Shown: positions 31,985-41,149, numbered from the stretch's first letter. The stretch: DNA of 64,000 nucleotides from Chersky-806 sp038252255 (GCA_038252255.1 JBBSAM010000001.1:124001-188000), one strand, 5' to 3'. Program-made: numbers and translations. Notes: generated by a model not told the origin, from the sequence alone.

Positions 31985-33682
31985 TCACGCGACCGGGGCC
32001 GCGGTCTTGCGGCCGAATGGCATGAATCCCTCGGCGCTCGCGGCCGCGATGCCCGTCGCGACGAGGTCCCCTGCGGATCGGTACACCAGGTAACGGGGCA
32101 CCCATCGGGGATTGAACTTCGCGCTGAACGTGAGCAGCGACTCGATCTGGAAGTACGGGTTGAGCCGGCGGACGAACCATGCTTCGGCGATCTCGACGAA
32201 CTTGAGATCCGCACCCTCTTCGATCAGGCCCTTGAACACGGCGAAGTTCAACGAGACCTCGGCGATCTGCTGGGTGCGGGCCCAGAGCACCATGTCCACG
32301 ATCATCCGCTCGTTGACGCCGTTCGGGCCGACCGCGTCGCGGCGCATCGCATCGATCGACAAGCCGTTGCCGTGCTTGCAGGGCACGTAGCGCTGGAAGG
32401 CGATCGCGGTGCCGTCGGGGTCCCGGGCGACGATGACGACGCACTGCGGGTCCCGGCCGGACAGCAGGCCGTCGAGCGCCATCGAGAAGCCCCGTTCGGG
32501 CTCACCGTTGCGGTGCCGGTCCGCGATCGCGACGAGCGCGGCCCGCAGGTCCGGGCTGAGCTCGCCCTCGCGCATGATCTCGGTGGTGATGCCGTGGTTG
32601 CGGGTCCGGTTGGCCGCCTGGCGAACCGGGCGCATGCCCCGGCCCTCGAGGGTGAACGACTCGACGTCCACGATGGCCTCGTCGCCGAGGTAGTGGGCCC
32701 GGAGGCCGGCGTCCTGCCAGAGCGTCACGCGGTCGTGGCGGACACCGAGCGACGCCGGGCGCCAGCCGTGGGCATCGCAGCGGTCGATGAACCGGGCGAT
32801 GACCTCGGGATAGGCATCCGGATTGCCGATCGGATCTGCGGAGGCGAGCCCGATCCCGCTGATGTACCGGTACGCGAGCGCGGCAGTTCCGTCCGCGGAG
32901 AACACGTAGCTCTTGTCCTGGCGCAACGCGAATGGATCGAGCGTGTCGCCATCCGCTCGGTTGCACATCGGGCGTACGCGGTTGCGCGCCTCGTGGTGAT
33001 GCAGCCCGACCTGCTCCGCGACCGGAGCCAACGCGAGCAAGCCGATCACGACGACGCTCATGACACCGAGCGCCGTGATGGAGATCGGGAACCAGTGGCC
33101 GAAGCCGCCCTGGAGGTGGAGTGGTCCCACGAGACCGAGCAGGCGCGCACTGATCTCGCGCAGCGCGAGCGGAAGCGTGAGCGCCGGCTCGACGCGGTCA
33201 TGGCGCAGGGCGAGCCCGAGCAACCCGTACGCGAAGTCAAAGATGACGATGATCGGGACCCACAGCAGCAGCGATTGCCACCGGGCGCGCGGCGTGGACT
33301 CGGTGAACAGTCCCCGGCTGCGGATCAGGAGCCCGGCGACCACGATCATCATCAGCGCCTCTTCGATGTCGAGGCCCTTGGCGACGTGGGTGACCACCGA
33401 CACGCCGAGCAGGGCGATCGCCGCGAGGAAGGCCAGGCGGCGGCGGTGCGCGAGCCCTCGGGCGAGGAGGATGAGTGCGAGCCCGAGGAGCGCGGTCGCG
33501 CCGTGGGCGAGCTGGCGGACGTCCGGCGTGAGCCCGGCGGCGACGAGATGCACCCGGTCGGCCACGCTCGGCGTGAGCCCGGAGACGACGTTGACGAGAC
33601 CGGCCGCCGCGACCACGAACGCCAGGATCCGAGCGCCGCGCCGCCGTCGCCGGAGATCGTGGGCGGGCAACGTTCCACTCAC
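31985..33682 (-). CDS. Phosphatidylglycerol lysyltransferase-like membrane protein (DUF2156)
   Basis: About 565 residues. The N-terminal 215 residues hold five to six hydrophobic helices (ILAFVVAAAGLVNVVSGL, ALLGLALILLARGLA and others); the rest is a DUF2156 GNAT-like domain of the MprF/LysX C-terminal type, with LAYRYISGIGLASADPIGNP near 285 and the DxMRRD-containing loop. MprF-type enzymes move an aminoacyl group from tRNA to phosphatidylglycerol. No lysyl-tRNA synthetase domain follows, unlike mycobacterial LysX. The start is uncertain: GTG at 33682 is used, but a TTG at 33727 lies eight bases after TAGGCT. It separates ilvB from mutM. Confidence 0.82.
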   Translation of the reverse strand: MSGTLPAHDLRRRRRGARILAFVVAAAGLVNVVSGLTPSVADRVHLVAAGLTPDVRQLAHGATALLGLALILLARGLAHRRRLAFLAAIALLGVSVVTHVAKGLDIEEALMMIVVAGLLIRSRGLFTESTPRARWQSLLLWVPIIVIFDFAYGLLGLALRHDRVEPALTLPLALREISARLLGLVGPLHLQGGFGHWFPISITALGVMSVVVIGLLALAPVAEQVGLHHHEARNRVRPMCNRADGDTLDPFALRQDKSYVFSADGTAALAYRYISGIGLASADPIGNPDAYPEVIARFIDRCDAHGWRPASLGVRHDRVTLWQDAGLRAHYLGDEAIVDVESFTLEGRGMRPVRQAANRTRNHGITTEIMREGELSPDLRAALVAIADRHRNGEPERGFSMALDGLLSGRDPQCVVIVARDPDGTAIAFQRYVPCKHGNGLSIDAMRRDAVGPNGVNERMIVDMVLWARTQQIAEVSLNFAVFKGLIEEGADLKFVEIAEAWFVRRLNPYFQIESLLTFSAKFNPRWVPRYLVYRSAGDLVATGIAAASAEGFMPFGRKTAAPVA

Positions 33683-33776
33683 CGCCGGGGTCGCGTCCGC
33701 GGTTCCGAGAGGGGATGATGCAGACAAGGCGGACCAGCCTACGGGTTGCGGGTCAGAAAGCCGGACCGCGGGCCAA

Positions 33777-34565
33777 TTAGTGCTGATGTTGCGGGCACGA
33801 ATACGTCGTGCGGCCACCGACGGTCCGCCGGAGCATCTCCGCGCCGTCCCGGGGGCAGTGACCGCCCGGTTCCCGCGCCGGCATGTGGTCGCCGGTGTGG
33901 GAGCCGCCGCGCCGCTGGAGCACGCGCAGGGTGGTGGAGATCGCTCGAGCCAGAGCGCGGACCTCAACGTCCTCGAGCGTGTTCGCCGGGCGGGCGGGAT
34001 CGATCCCGGCCCGGAAGAGCACCTCGTCGACGAGCAGGTTGCCGAGGCCGGCGATCCGCGCCTGGTCCATGAGCATGGCCTTGATCGGCGCCCGGCTCGT
34101 GCCGGTGAACGTGCGGAGCGTTCGGAGGTTGACCGTGAAGGCGTCGACACCGAGGCGGTCTTCGTCGGGATCGAGCTCGACCGCGCCGAGGCGCCGAGGG
34201 TCGCGCAGGTAGAGCGAGCCGCCGTCCACGAAGGTCACCCCGAAGCGCAGCCACACCGGGTTCGGGCCGTTCGCGGCGTACAGCAAGGGATCACCCGCCG
34301 CTTCGTCGTCGATCACCACGCGGCCACTCATCCCGAGGTGCAGGGCGAGCGTCGGACCGTCGCGGTCGGTGTCGAGCAGGAGGAGCTTGCCGCGCCGCCG
34401 CGCGGTGCTGAGGTGGCGGCCGGGGAGCGCGGCGCGAACCGCGTCGGGGGTCAGGCCGCGTTTGAGGATCCACGCGTCCGGCGCGTCGACGGTCGCGATC
34501 TCGCGGCCGAGCGCGCGCGCTTCGAGCAGCTCCCGCGCCCGCTCCGCCTCGAGGATCTCCGGCAA
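33777..34565 (-). CDS. mutM: Fpg/Nei family DNA glycosylase (formamidopyrimidine-DNA glycosylase)
   Basis: 262 residues. The mature N-terminus PEILEAE supplies catalytic Pro2 and Glu3, Lys60 lies in RRGKLLLL, and the helix-two-turn-helix contains KAMLMDQARIAGLGNLLVDE, all typical of base-excision glycosylases that remove oxidised purines. The C-terminal zinc finger is altered: spacing C-x2-D-x16-C-x2-H replaces the usual four cysteines. The start is TTG at 34565, with GGGGGAG five bases upstream; the initiator must be Met-removed to expose Pro. It may be a divergent Fpg/Nei paralogue rather than canonical MutM. A strong hairpin separates it from ilvD. Confidence 0.87.
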   Translation of the reverse strand: MPEILEAERARELLEARALGREIATVDAPDAWILKRGLTPDAVRAALPGRHLSTARRRGKLLLLDTDRDGPTLALHLGMSGRVVIDDEAAGDPLLYAANGPNPVWLRFGVTFVDGGSLYLRDPRRLGAVELDPDEDRLGVDAFTVNLRTLRTFTGTSRAPIKAMLMDQARIAGLGNLLVDEVLFRAGIDPARPANTLEDVEVRALARAISTTLRVLQRRGGSHTGDHMPAREPGGHCPRDGAEMLRRTVGGRTTYSCPQHQH

Positions 34566-34583
34566 CCCGTCTCCCCCTCCACA

Positions 34584-34630
34584 TTCTCGGCACGCTCAAG
34601 CCGCGTTGAGCGGCTTCAGCGTGCCGAGAA
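34584..34630. terminator. Near-perfect palindromic terminator after ilvD
   Basis: TTCTCGGCACGCT (34584-34596) and its exact complement (34618-34630) form 13 bp; after a single C-C mismatch, AAGCCGC and GCGGCTT add seven more around the loop GTTGA. It lies 13 bases after the ilvD stop and before mutM. Confidence 0.75.
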
Positions 34631-34643
34631 CGGTGGGTGCGCG

Positions 34644-36323
34644 TCAGAAGTTGGTGATTGCGCCCTTCTCGGCGCCTTGCGCGAGACGGGCGTACTTCGC
34701 GAGGAAGCCGCTCGTGTAGCGCGGCTCGGGATGCTTCAGCTCCTTGCGCCGCCGGTCGAGCTCGGCGTCGTCGACCAGCAGGTCGATCGTGTGGGCGTCG
34801 GCATCGATCACGATCCGGTCGCCGTCGGCCACCAGCGCGATCGGACCGCCGTCCACCGCCTCGGGCGCGACGTGGCCCACGCAGTACCCGTGCGTCCCAC
34901 CGCTGAAGCGGCCGTCGGTGACGAGCGCCGCGTCCTTCCCGCGACCGGCACCCTTCATCGCGCCGGTCACCGCCAGCATCTCCCGCATCCCGGGACCGCC
35001 CTTCGGGCCTTCGTAGCGGATCACGACGACATCGCCGGCCTTGATCTTCCCCGCGATGATCTCCTCCATCGCGTGCTCCTCGCCTTCGAACACCCGCGCG
35101 GTGCCCTCGAAGCGCGGCTCGTCGATCCCCGCGATCTTCACCACCCCGCCGTTCGGAGCCAGCGAGCCCCGGAGGACGGCGATGCCGCCCTGCACGTGGA
35201 TCGGCGCGCTGAGCGGGTGGACGACCTCGCCGTCCGGCTTGGGAGGATCGAGGGCCTCGAGGTTCTCCGCCATCGTCTTGCCGGTGACCGTGAGCACGTC
35301 GCCATGCAGCAGTCCGGCCTCGAGCAGCTCCCGCATGACGACGGGCACACCGCCGATGCGGTCGATGTCGACCATGTGGTACTTGCCGTGGGGCTTGGTG
35401 TCGGCGATGTGGGAGACCTTCGCGCCGACCCGGTTGAAGTCGTCGAGCTCCAGGCCCACCCGCGCCTCGTGGGCGATGGCGAGGAGATGCAACACCGCGT
35501 TCGTCGAGCCGCCGAGTGCCATGACCACCGCGATCGCGTTCTCGAACGCGGGCTTGGTCATGATCTGGCGCGGCCGGATTCCGAGCTCGAGCAGGTGCAT
35601 GACTGCACGGCCACTCTCGAACGCGAAGTCGTCACGGCGACGATCCACCGCAGGCGGCGACGCGCTCCCGGGCAGCGACATCCCGATTGCCTCGCCGACG
35701 GACGCCATGGTGTTCGCGGTGAACATCCCGGCGCACGATCCCTCGGTCGGGCACGCCCGCTTCTCGATCTCGCCGAGCTCGTTCTCGGTCAACGTGCCGG
35801 CCGCGCACGCGCCGACCGCCTCGAACACGCTGACCACGTCCAGGGCCTGGTCCTTGTAGCGGCCGGGCAGGATCGATCCCCCGTAGAGGAACACCGACGG
35901 CACGTTCAGGCGGGCCGAGGCCATGAGCATCCCGGGCAGGCTCTTGTCGCAGCCCGCGAACGTCACCAATGCGTCGAGGCGCTCGGCGTGCATCACGCAC
36001 TCGACCGAGTCGGCGATGATCTCCCGGCTGACGAGCGAGGCGCGCATTCCCTCGTGACCCATCGAGATGCCGTCGCTGACCGCGATCGTCACGAACTCGA
36101 GTGGGAAGCCACCGGCGTCGCGCACCCCGTCCTTCGACCGCTTGGCCAACCGGTCGAGAGGGACGTTGCACGGGGTGACCTCGTTCCAGCTCGACGCGAC
36201 CCCGACCTGCGATTTGCCCCAGTCCTTGTCCGTCATCCCGACCGCCCGGAGCATGGCGCGCGCAGGCGCCCGCTCCATGCCGTCGGTCACCTCGTGGCTG
36301 CGCGGCTTCATGTTCTCGGTCAT
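34644..36323 (-). CDS. ilvD: Dihydroxy-acid dehydratase
   Basis: 559 residues, the full length of IlvD, which dehydrates 2,3-dihydroxy-isovalerate and -methylvalerate to 2-oxo acids. Iron-sulfur ligands are Cys52, Cys125 (in TFAGCDKSLPGML) and Cys197 (in ACPTEGSCAGMFTANTM); Lys126 is the expected carbamylated Mg2+ ligand. The C-terminal domain has DGRFSGGTHGYCVGHVAPEA. Codon use is normal. A TACGCT box ends seven bases before the ATG at 36323, suggesting a leaderless mRNA, and a strong hairpin follows the stop. It lies 2.9 kb upstream of ilvB on the same strand but is separately transcribed. Confidence 0.96.
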   Translation of the reverse strand: MTENMKPRSHEVTDGMERAPARAMLRAVGMTDKDWGKSQVGVASSWNEVTPCNVPLDRLAKRSKDGVRDAGGFPLEFVTIAVSDGISMGHEGMRASLVSREIIADSVECVMHAERLDALVTFAGCDKSLPGMLMASARLNVPSVFLYGGSILPGRYKDQALDVVSVFEAVGACAAGTLTENELGEIEKRACPTEGSCAGMFTANTMASVGEAIGMSLPGSASPPAVDRRRDDFAFESGRAVMHLLELGIRPRQIMTKPAFENAIAVVMALGGSTNAVLHLLAIAHEARVGLELDDFNRVGAKVSHIADTKPHGKYHMVDIDRIGGVPVVMRELLEAGLLHGDVLTVTGKTMAENLEALDPPKPDGEVVHPLSAPIHVQGGIAVLRGSLAPNGGVVKIAGIDEPRFEGTARVFEGEEHAMEEIIAGKIKAGDVVVIRYEGPKGGPGMREMLAVTGAMKGAGRGKDAALVTDGRFSGGTHGYCVGHVAPEAVDGGPIALVADGDRIVIDADAHTIDLLVDDAELDRRRKELKHPEPRYTSGFLAKYARLAQGAEKGAITNF

Positions 36324-36336
36324 GGCAAGGAGCGTA
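36324..36336 (-). promoter_or_regulatory. Leaderless -10 box of ilvD
   Basis: Minus-strand TACGCT (36336-36331), seven bases, then ATG at 36323. Confidence 0.45.
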
Positions 36337-36380
36337 GGCGGGGAGGCACCGGCGCCCGGCATGGTTTGGTGGAGTTCCGG

Positions 36381-36392
36381 TACGTTCGGGGC
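36381..36392 (+). promoter_or_regulatory. Leaderless -10 box of the second mycothiol enzyme gene
   Basis: TACGTT (36381-36386), six bases, then ATG at 36393; 45 bp from the divergent ilvD box. Confidence 0.5.
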
Positions 36393-37067
36393 ATGGCAGA
36401 CGTTGGAACCGTCTATGGGGCATGCCGGGGGCGTATGACCGAGCTCCTCCGCTCGCTCGACGACGGGCGGCTCGCCACCCACGTGAGCGCGACCGCCGAC
36501 TGGACGGTGCACGACGTCGTCTCGCACCTGGTCGGCATCGTCAGCGACATCAACGCCGGACGGTTCGAAGGCTTGGGCAGCGAGGCCGGCAACGCGGCAC
36601 AGGTCGCCGACCGGCGGGACCACTCCCTCGCGGACCTCATCGCCGAGTGGGAGCAGGGCTCGGCCCAGTTCGAAGCGACACTCACCGCGATCGGTGGCGC
36701 CCAGGCGGCCCTCGCGGTGGCCGACATCTGGAACCACGAGCAGGACGTCCGCGGGGGCCTCGACGTCGAGGGGGGCCGAGACCCCTTGGCCGAGCACCTG
36801 GCGATCGAGGGGTACTGCGGGGCCCGAATGGGCGCGCCCGCCGAAGCCGGCCTCGCGCCCTTGCGGCTCCGGGCCGGCGTCGACGAGTGGATCGTCGGCT
36901 CCGGGTCGCCCGGCGCGACCGTCACCGCGGAGCTGTACGAGCTGGCCCGACTCATCTGTGGCCGCCGCACGCCCGATCAGGTGCGCGCGTATCTCTGGGA
37001 CGGCGACCCGGAGCCGTACGTGCCGATGCTCGCGGCGAGCGGGCTGGCCGAACCGCTCCCGACCTGA
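36393..37067 (+). CDS. Maleylpyruvate isomerase family mycothiol-dependent enzyme
   Basis: 224 residues, paralogue of the protein at 17568-18254. The DinB-like domain contains ADWTVHDVVSHLVGIVSDIN near 35-54 and the metal motif WNHEQDVRGGLDVEG near 112-126; the C-terminal part ends LICGRRTPDQVRAYLWDGD, close to the paralogue's ending. The substrate is unknown. The leaderless -10 fixes the start. Ten bases separate it from an F420-type LLM oxidoreductase, and the next gene overlaps that one, so the three probably form an operon. Confidence 0.85.
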   Translation: MADVGTVYGACRGRMTELLRSLDDGRLATHVSATADWTVHDVVSHLVGIVSDINAGRFEGLGSEAGNAAQVADRRDHSLADLIAEWEQGSAQFEATLTAIGGAQAALAVADIWNHEQDVRGGLDVEGGRDPLAEHLAIEGYCGARMGAPAEAGLAPLRLRAGVDEWIVGSGSPGATVTAELYELARLICGRRTPDQVRAYLWDGDPEPYVPMLAASGLAEPLPT

Positions 37068-37077
37068 TGACCGGCCC

Positions 37078-38091
37078 GTGAAGGTCGACGCGCCCCTGGT
37101 CGCGGCGGCGCTGTCGGAGGTTCCGGGACTCGCACGCGAGATCGAGTCGATCGGCTACGACGGCGTGTACACGTTCGAGGGGCCGCACGACCCGTTCTTC
37201 CCGCTCGCACTCGCGGCCGAGCACACCGAGCGCCTCGACCTCGCGACCGCGATCGCGGTCGGGTTCGCTCGCAGCCCGATGAACCTCGCGCACATCGGTT
37301 GGGACCTCCAGGCGCTGTCCGCGGGACGCGCGATCCTGGGTCTCGGCTCGCAGATCAAGCCACACATCGAGAAGCGCTTCTCGATGCCGTGGTCGCGCCC
37401 CGCCGCCCGGATGCGCGAGATGGTGCTGGCGATCCGAGCCATCTGGGCGACGTGGCAGGACGGTACGCCGCTGCACTTCGAGGGCGAGTTCTACCGCCAT
37501 ACCCTCATGACCCCGTTCTTCACTCCGGATCCGATCCCCCACGGCATCGCCCGCATCTTTCTCGCGGGCGTCGGACCGGCGATGACGGAGGTCGCCGGGG
37601 AGGTCGCCGACGGGTTCCTCGTGCATCCGTTCAGCTCCGCGGACTTCTTGCGCGAGCACACGCTGCCGGCGCTCGAGCGCGGTCTCGCGTCGTCGGCACG
37701 CACCCGGTCGGATATCGAGATCTCGTTCCCGGTGATGGTCGTCACCGGCGCAACTGACGAGGACGTCGCCACCGCGGCCGCCACGACCCGGGCGCAGCTC
37801 GCGTTCTACGGATCGACTCCGGCCTATCGCGTCGTGCTGGACGCCCACGGTTGGGGCGATCTCCAGCCCGAGCTGAATCGGCTGTCGAAAGAGGGAAGGT
37901 GGGACATCATGGCGTCGTTGATCGATGACACGATGCTCGACACCTTCGCCGTCTGCGCGCCGCCTGAAGAGATCGCGCCGAAGATGCTCGCGCGCTACGG
38001 CGATCTGGTCGACCGGATCGCGTTCAACGCGCCGTACCGCGCGGACCCGACCGCCTGGTCCGAAGCTCTCGCGGGCTTCCGCGCACCATGA
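37078..38091 (+). CDS. LLM class F420-dependent oxidoreductase
   Basis: 337 residues with the LLM fold, most like the TIGR03617 group: IESIGYDGVYTFEGPHDPFF near 22-41, LATAIAVGFARSPMNLAHIG near 57-76, GRAILGLGSQIKPHIEKRFS near 85-104 and IFLAGVGPAMTEVAGEVADG near 161-180. F420 is the expected cofactor. The start is GTG at 37078, ten bases after the mycothiol enzyme stop. Its TGA overlaps the ATG of a BNR-repeat protein (ATGA). The substrate is unknown; the coupling with a mycothiol enzyme suggests redox or detoxification chemistry. Confidence 0.87.
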   Translation: MKVDAPLVAAALSEVPGLAREIESIGYDGVYTFEGPHDPFFPLALAAEHTERLDLATAIAVGFARSPMNLAHIGWDLQALSAGRAILGLGSQIKPHIEKRFSMPWSRPAARMREMVLAIRAIWATWQDGTPLHFEGEFYRHTLMTPFFTPDPIPHGIARIFLAGVGPAMTEVAGEVADGFLVHPFSSADFLREHTLPALERGLASSARTRSDIEISFPVMVVTGATDEDVATAAATTRAQLAFYGSTPAYRVVLDAHGWGDLQPELNRLSKEGRWDIMASLIDDTMLDTFAVCAPPEEIAPKMLARYGDLVDRIAFNAPYRADPTAWSEALAGFRAP

Positions 38092-38948
38092 CCCGGCTCC
38101 GGGTCGGCACCGTCGAAGGTCTGATCGAGCCGCCCGACGGCGTCACTGTCGCCGGGCCGACGCGCGTCTTCGGGGACGCCGCGCTCGGCGCCGACGGCCG
38201 GGTGCTCTGGTACGCGAGTGGTCGTTGGAGCGAGCTCGCCCGGGGACCCGATCTGCTCTGCGCCGCCGATGCCCCGGGCGGCCTGCTGATCGGCACCGAG
38301 GGCGCGCACCTGGTGCAGGTCCGAGCCGAGGGGCTCGCCCGCATCGCGGGCTTCGACGCGATCGAGGGACGCGACGCGTGGCACACCCCATGGGGCGGGC
38401 TACCCGAGACGCGGTCGCTGGCGGTCACCGACGACAACGTGCTGCTCGCCAGCGTGCACGTCGGCGGCATCCCCCGCTCCGACGACCTGGGCCGTACCTG
38501 GTCCCCGACGATCGACATCGAAGCAGACGTCCATCAGGTGCGGGCGCTGCCGGGCCGTCCCGAAGTCGTGGTCGCCGCGTCGGCTGTCGGCTGTTGCCGC
38601 TCGGACGACCGTGGCGTGACCTGGAGAGTGATGGCGGACGGCTTGCACGCGACCTACTGCCGCGCGGTGGCCGTGGCGGGAGACGCGTTGATCGTGAGCG
38701 CGAGCGAGGGGCCCCGCGGCCGTCAGAGTGCGTTGTACCGCCGGCCGCTCGACGGGACGTCACCGTTCGAACGCATCACGGACTGGATCGAGGGCAACGT
38801 CGACACCCACGCGCTCGACGCGCTCGGCGACCAGGTGGTGTTCGGCACGCGGGCCGGTGTCGTCTGGCAGTCGACGGACGCAGGCACGAGCTGGGAGATC
38901 CTCCTGGACAAGCTCGCGCCGGTCACCTCCCTCAGCCTCCTCCCCTAG
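38088..38948 (+). CDS. BNR/sialidase-like beta-propeller protein
   Basis: 286 residues with repeated sialidase-type Asp boxes: RSDDLGRTWS near 130-139, RSDDRGVTWR near 167-176 and QSTDAGTSWE near 264-273, each S-x-D-x-G-x-x-W. These mark a beta-propeller related to glycosyl-hydrolase BNR proteins. No signal peptide and no sialidase catalytic Arg/Glu set could be identified, so it may be a non-enzymatic intracellular propeller. It overlaps the LLM oxidoreductase gene by four bases and probably works with it. Confidence 0.8.
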   Translation: MTRLRVGTVEGLIEPPDGVTVAGPTRVFGDAALGADGRVLWYASGRWSELARGPDLLCAADAPGGLLIGTEGAHLVQVRAEGLARIAGFDAIEGRDAWHTPWGGLPETRSLAVTDDNVLLASVHVGGIPRSDDLGRTWSPTIDIEADVHQVRALPGRPEVVVAASAVGCCRSDDRGVTWRVMADGLHATYCRAVAVAGDALIVSASEGPRGRQSALYRRPLDGTSPFERITDWIEGNVDTHALDALGDQVVFGTRAGVVWQSTDAGTSWEILLDKLAPVTSLSLLP

Positions 38949-38969
38949 CCCTTCACCTGCTTCGGAGCC

Positions 38970-39701
38970 TCACGCGGCGTCGACGGACTTGAAGGCTTCG
39001 GCCATCCGGCCTTCGGGGAGGCCGCAGCGGGTGGCGATCATCTGGCCCCACTCCCGCATCCGCTGGTCGAGCCCGCTGGGGTCCGGGATCTGGCTCACAT
39101 GGCACTGCAACGCCGCGATCTTCTTGTCGATGGTGTCGGTCGTGTCGACGTACACATCCACGCCCGGGTGGGCCATGAGCCAGAGCTGCGGCACGGTCCA
39201 GGGCTCGAGCCCCGCGGCCAGCAGCTCCGGGTGGGCGAACGGGTTGCGCGCGTCCGGGTACACCGCGCAGACCGCCGCCTCGCCCGCGGCCAGGTGATCC
39301 GGGTGACTCGCGTAGACGCGCTCCCAGATCCGTTCCGGCGACTGGCACACGACGCGCTGCGGCCGCACCGTGCGGATCACCTTCGAGAGGTCGCGGCGCA
39401 GCTCGATCGTCGGCTGCAGCCGCCCGTCGGGGTAACCGAGGAAGTGGAGATCGGTCACGCCCACGGTCGCGGCCGCGTTCGCCTGCTCGACCCGGCGGAT
39501 CTTCGCCATCTCGGGACGGGCCAGCTCGAGGTCCGAGCCACCGGCGTCGCCGTCCGTGACGATGCAGTAGCTCACGTCGATCCCGGACGCGGTCCACGAT
39601 GCGATCGATCCGGCGACACCGAAGTCCACGTCGTCCGGGTGTGCCGACACCACCAGGATCCGCTCGACACCTTCGTTCGTCGCCTCGTACACGTCAGCCA
39701 T
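38970..39701 (-). CDS. PIG-L family deacetylase (MshB/Mca-like)
   Basis: 243 residues of the PIG-L/LmbE zinc deacetylase family. AHPDD at about 20-24 provides His and Asp zinc ligands plus the catalytic Asp, and ASHPDHLAAGEAAVCAVYPD near 130-149 supplies the third His and conserved end loop. In actinobacteria this family deacetylates GlcNAc-inositol (MshB), cleaves mycothiol conjugates (Mca) or acts in secondary metabolism. The ATG at 39701 overlaps the gatB TGA; a GTG one codon upstream would also fit. It is the last gene of the gat operon. Confidence 0.88.
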   Translation of the reverse strand: MADVYEATNEGVERILVVSAHPDDVDFGVAGSIASWTASGIDVSYCIVTDGDAGGSDLELARPEMAKIRRVEQANAAATVGVTDLHFLGYPDGRLQPTIELRRDLSKVIRTVRPQRVVCQSPERIWERVYASHPDHLAAGEAAVCAVYPDARNPFAHPELLAAGLEPWTVPQLWLMAHPGVDVYVDTTDTIDKKIAALQCHVSQIPDPSGLDQRMREWGQMIATRCGLPEGRMAEAFKSVDAA

Positions 39702-41149
39702 CACCCCAACCTCTCGTCGAGCAAGCGGTTCAGCAGCGCAGTGTCCGCCTTGCGGTCGGTCGCCTTCATCACCTGACCGAAGAAGAAGCTGCGCTTCTTC
39801 CCACGCAACTTCTCGTCCCCGGCGCGGTATTCCGCCAGCTCGCCCTCATTCGTCGCCAGCACCTCGTCGACGACTGCTCCCAGCTCCCCGGCATCGCTCA
39901 CCTGGGCGATCCCCCGCTCGGCCACCACCTGCTTCGGCCGCTTCGGCTCGGTCAGGCACTCGTCGAGCACGTCCTTGGCCAGGCTCCGGGACAGCGTCCC
40001 GTCCACAACGAGCCCGATCAGCTCGGCCAGCCCGTCGGGCGGAAGCGGCAGCACCTCGGGGGAGAGCCCGGTCTCATTGAGGAAGCCGAGGATCTCACCG
40101 GTGCACCAGTTCGCCACGTCCTTGCCCGGCGCACCGACGGCCACGGCGGCGTCCGCGTAGTCGGCGAGCGCGGGGTTGTCGACGAGCACCCGTGCGTCCT
40201 GGGCCGCGATCCCCCACTCGGCGACCAGGCGCGCCCGACGGTCAGCCGGCAGCTCGGGCACCGCGGCTCGCGCTTCGGTTCGCATCTCCTCGCTCGGCGC
40301 GACGGGCACGAGGTCCGGCTCCGGGAAGTAGCGGTAGTCGTTCGAGCCTTCCTTGCTGCGCATGCCCTCCGACACGCCCTCTTCCTCGTGCCAACCACGG
40401 GTCTCCTGGACGATGCGCTCACCGGACTCCATCGCGGCGATCTGGCGGGCGATCTCGTAGTCGATCGCGCGTCCGAGCGATCGCAGCGAGTTCATGTTCT
40501 TGACCTCGACCTTGGTGCCGAGCGCTTCGGTGCCGACGGGTCGGATCGACACGTTCGCGTCGACCCGCATCGAGCCTTCTTCCATCTTCACGTCCGACAC
40601 GCCGATCGCTTGGAGCACTCCGCGCAGCTCGCTGACGTACGCGCGCGCCTGCTCGGCGCTGCGGATGTCCGGTTGGCTGACGATCTCCATCAGCGGCACC
40701 CCGGCTCGGTTGTAGTCGACCAGCGAGTGCGTCGCGTCGTGGATGCGACCGCCACCACCGATGTGCTGGGTCTTCCCCGTGTCCTCTTCCATGTGCGCGC
40801 GCTCGATCCGGATGCGCGTCCCGTCGATCTCCATCCAGCCGTTGACGCAGATCGGCGCGTCGTACTGGCTGACCTGGTAGTCCTTCGGCATGTCCGGGTA
40901 GAAGTAGTTCTTGCGGTGAAAGATCGACTCCGGCGGCACGTCGAAGTGCATCGCCGCGCCGAGCCGCAACGCGTAGTCCACGACCTCGCGGTTGAGCACG
41001 GGCAGCGAGCCGGGTAGGCCGAGACAGACCGGGCACACGTGCGTGTTCGGCTCGGAGCCGAACTCGTTGGGACAGCCGCAGAAGAGCTTGGTCGTCGTCG
41101 ACAGCTCGACGTGCACCTCGAGACCGATCACCGCCTCGTACTCAGGCAT
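39701..41149 (-). CDS. gatB: Asp-tRNA(Asn)/Glu-tRNA(Gln) amidotransferase subunit B
   Basis: 482 residues. GatB phosphorylates Glu/Asp on mischarged tRNA and passes it to the GatA ammonia. The start EAVIGLEVHVELSTTTKLFC, the zinc-type Cys residues in CGCPNEFG and CPVCLGLPGSLP, VDYNRAGVPLMEIVSQPD, and MEEGSMRVDANVSIRP are all family signatures; the C-terminal 150 residues form the YqeY tRNA-binding tail. GGGGGAG precedes the ATG at 41149, itself inside the 3' end of a small overlapping ORF. GatA and GatC lie upstream in the same operon. Confidence 0.96.
   Translation of the reverse strand: MPEYEAVIGLEVHVELSTTTKLFCGCPNEFGSEPNTHVCPVCLGLPGSLPVLNREVVDYALRLGAAMHFDVPPESIFHRKNYFYPDMPKDYQVSQYDAPICVNGWMEIDGTRIRIERAHMEEDTGKTQHIGGGGRIHDATHSLVDYNRAGVPLMEIVSQPDIRSAEQARAYVSELRGVLQAIGVSDVKMEEGSMRVDANVSIRPVGTEALGTKVEVKNMNSLRSLGRAIDYEIARQIAAMESGERIVQETRGWHEEEGVSEGMRSKEGSNDYRYFPEPDLVPVAPSEEMRTEARAAVPELPADRRARLVAEWGIAAQDARVLVDNPALADYADAAVAVGAPGKDVANWCTGEILGFLNETGLSPEVLPLPPDGLAELIGLVVDGTLSRSLAKDVLDECLTEPKRPKQVVAERGIAQVSDAGELGAVVDEVLATNEGELAEYRAGDEKLRGKKRSFFFGQVMKATDRKADTALLNRLLDERLG

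Noticed and set aside
33060..37067. Plus-strand open frame of about 1335 codons opposite mutM and ilvD
   Set aside because: It reads as low-complexity Arg/Ala/Asp/His sequence antisense to two clearly conserved genes. Only its last 225 codons (36393-37067) form a real gene.
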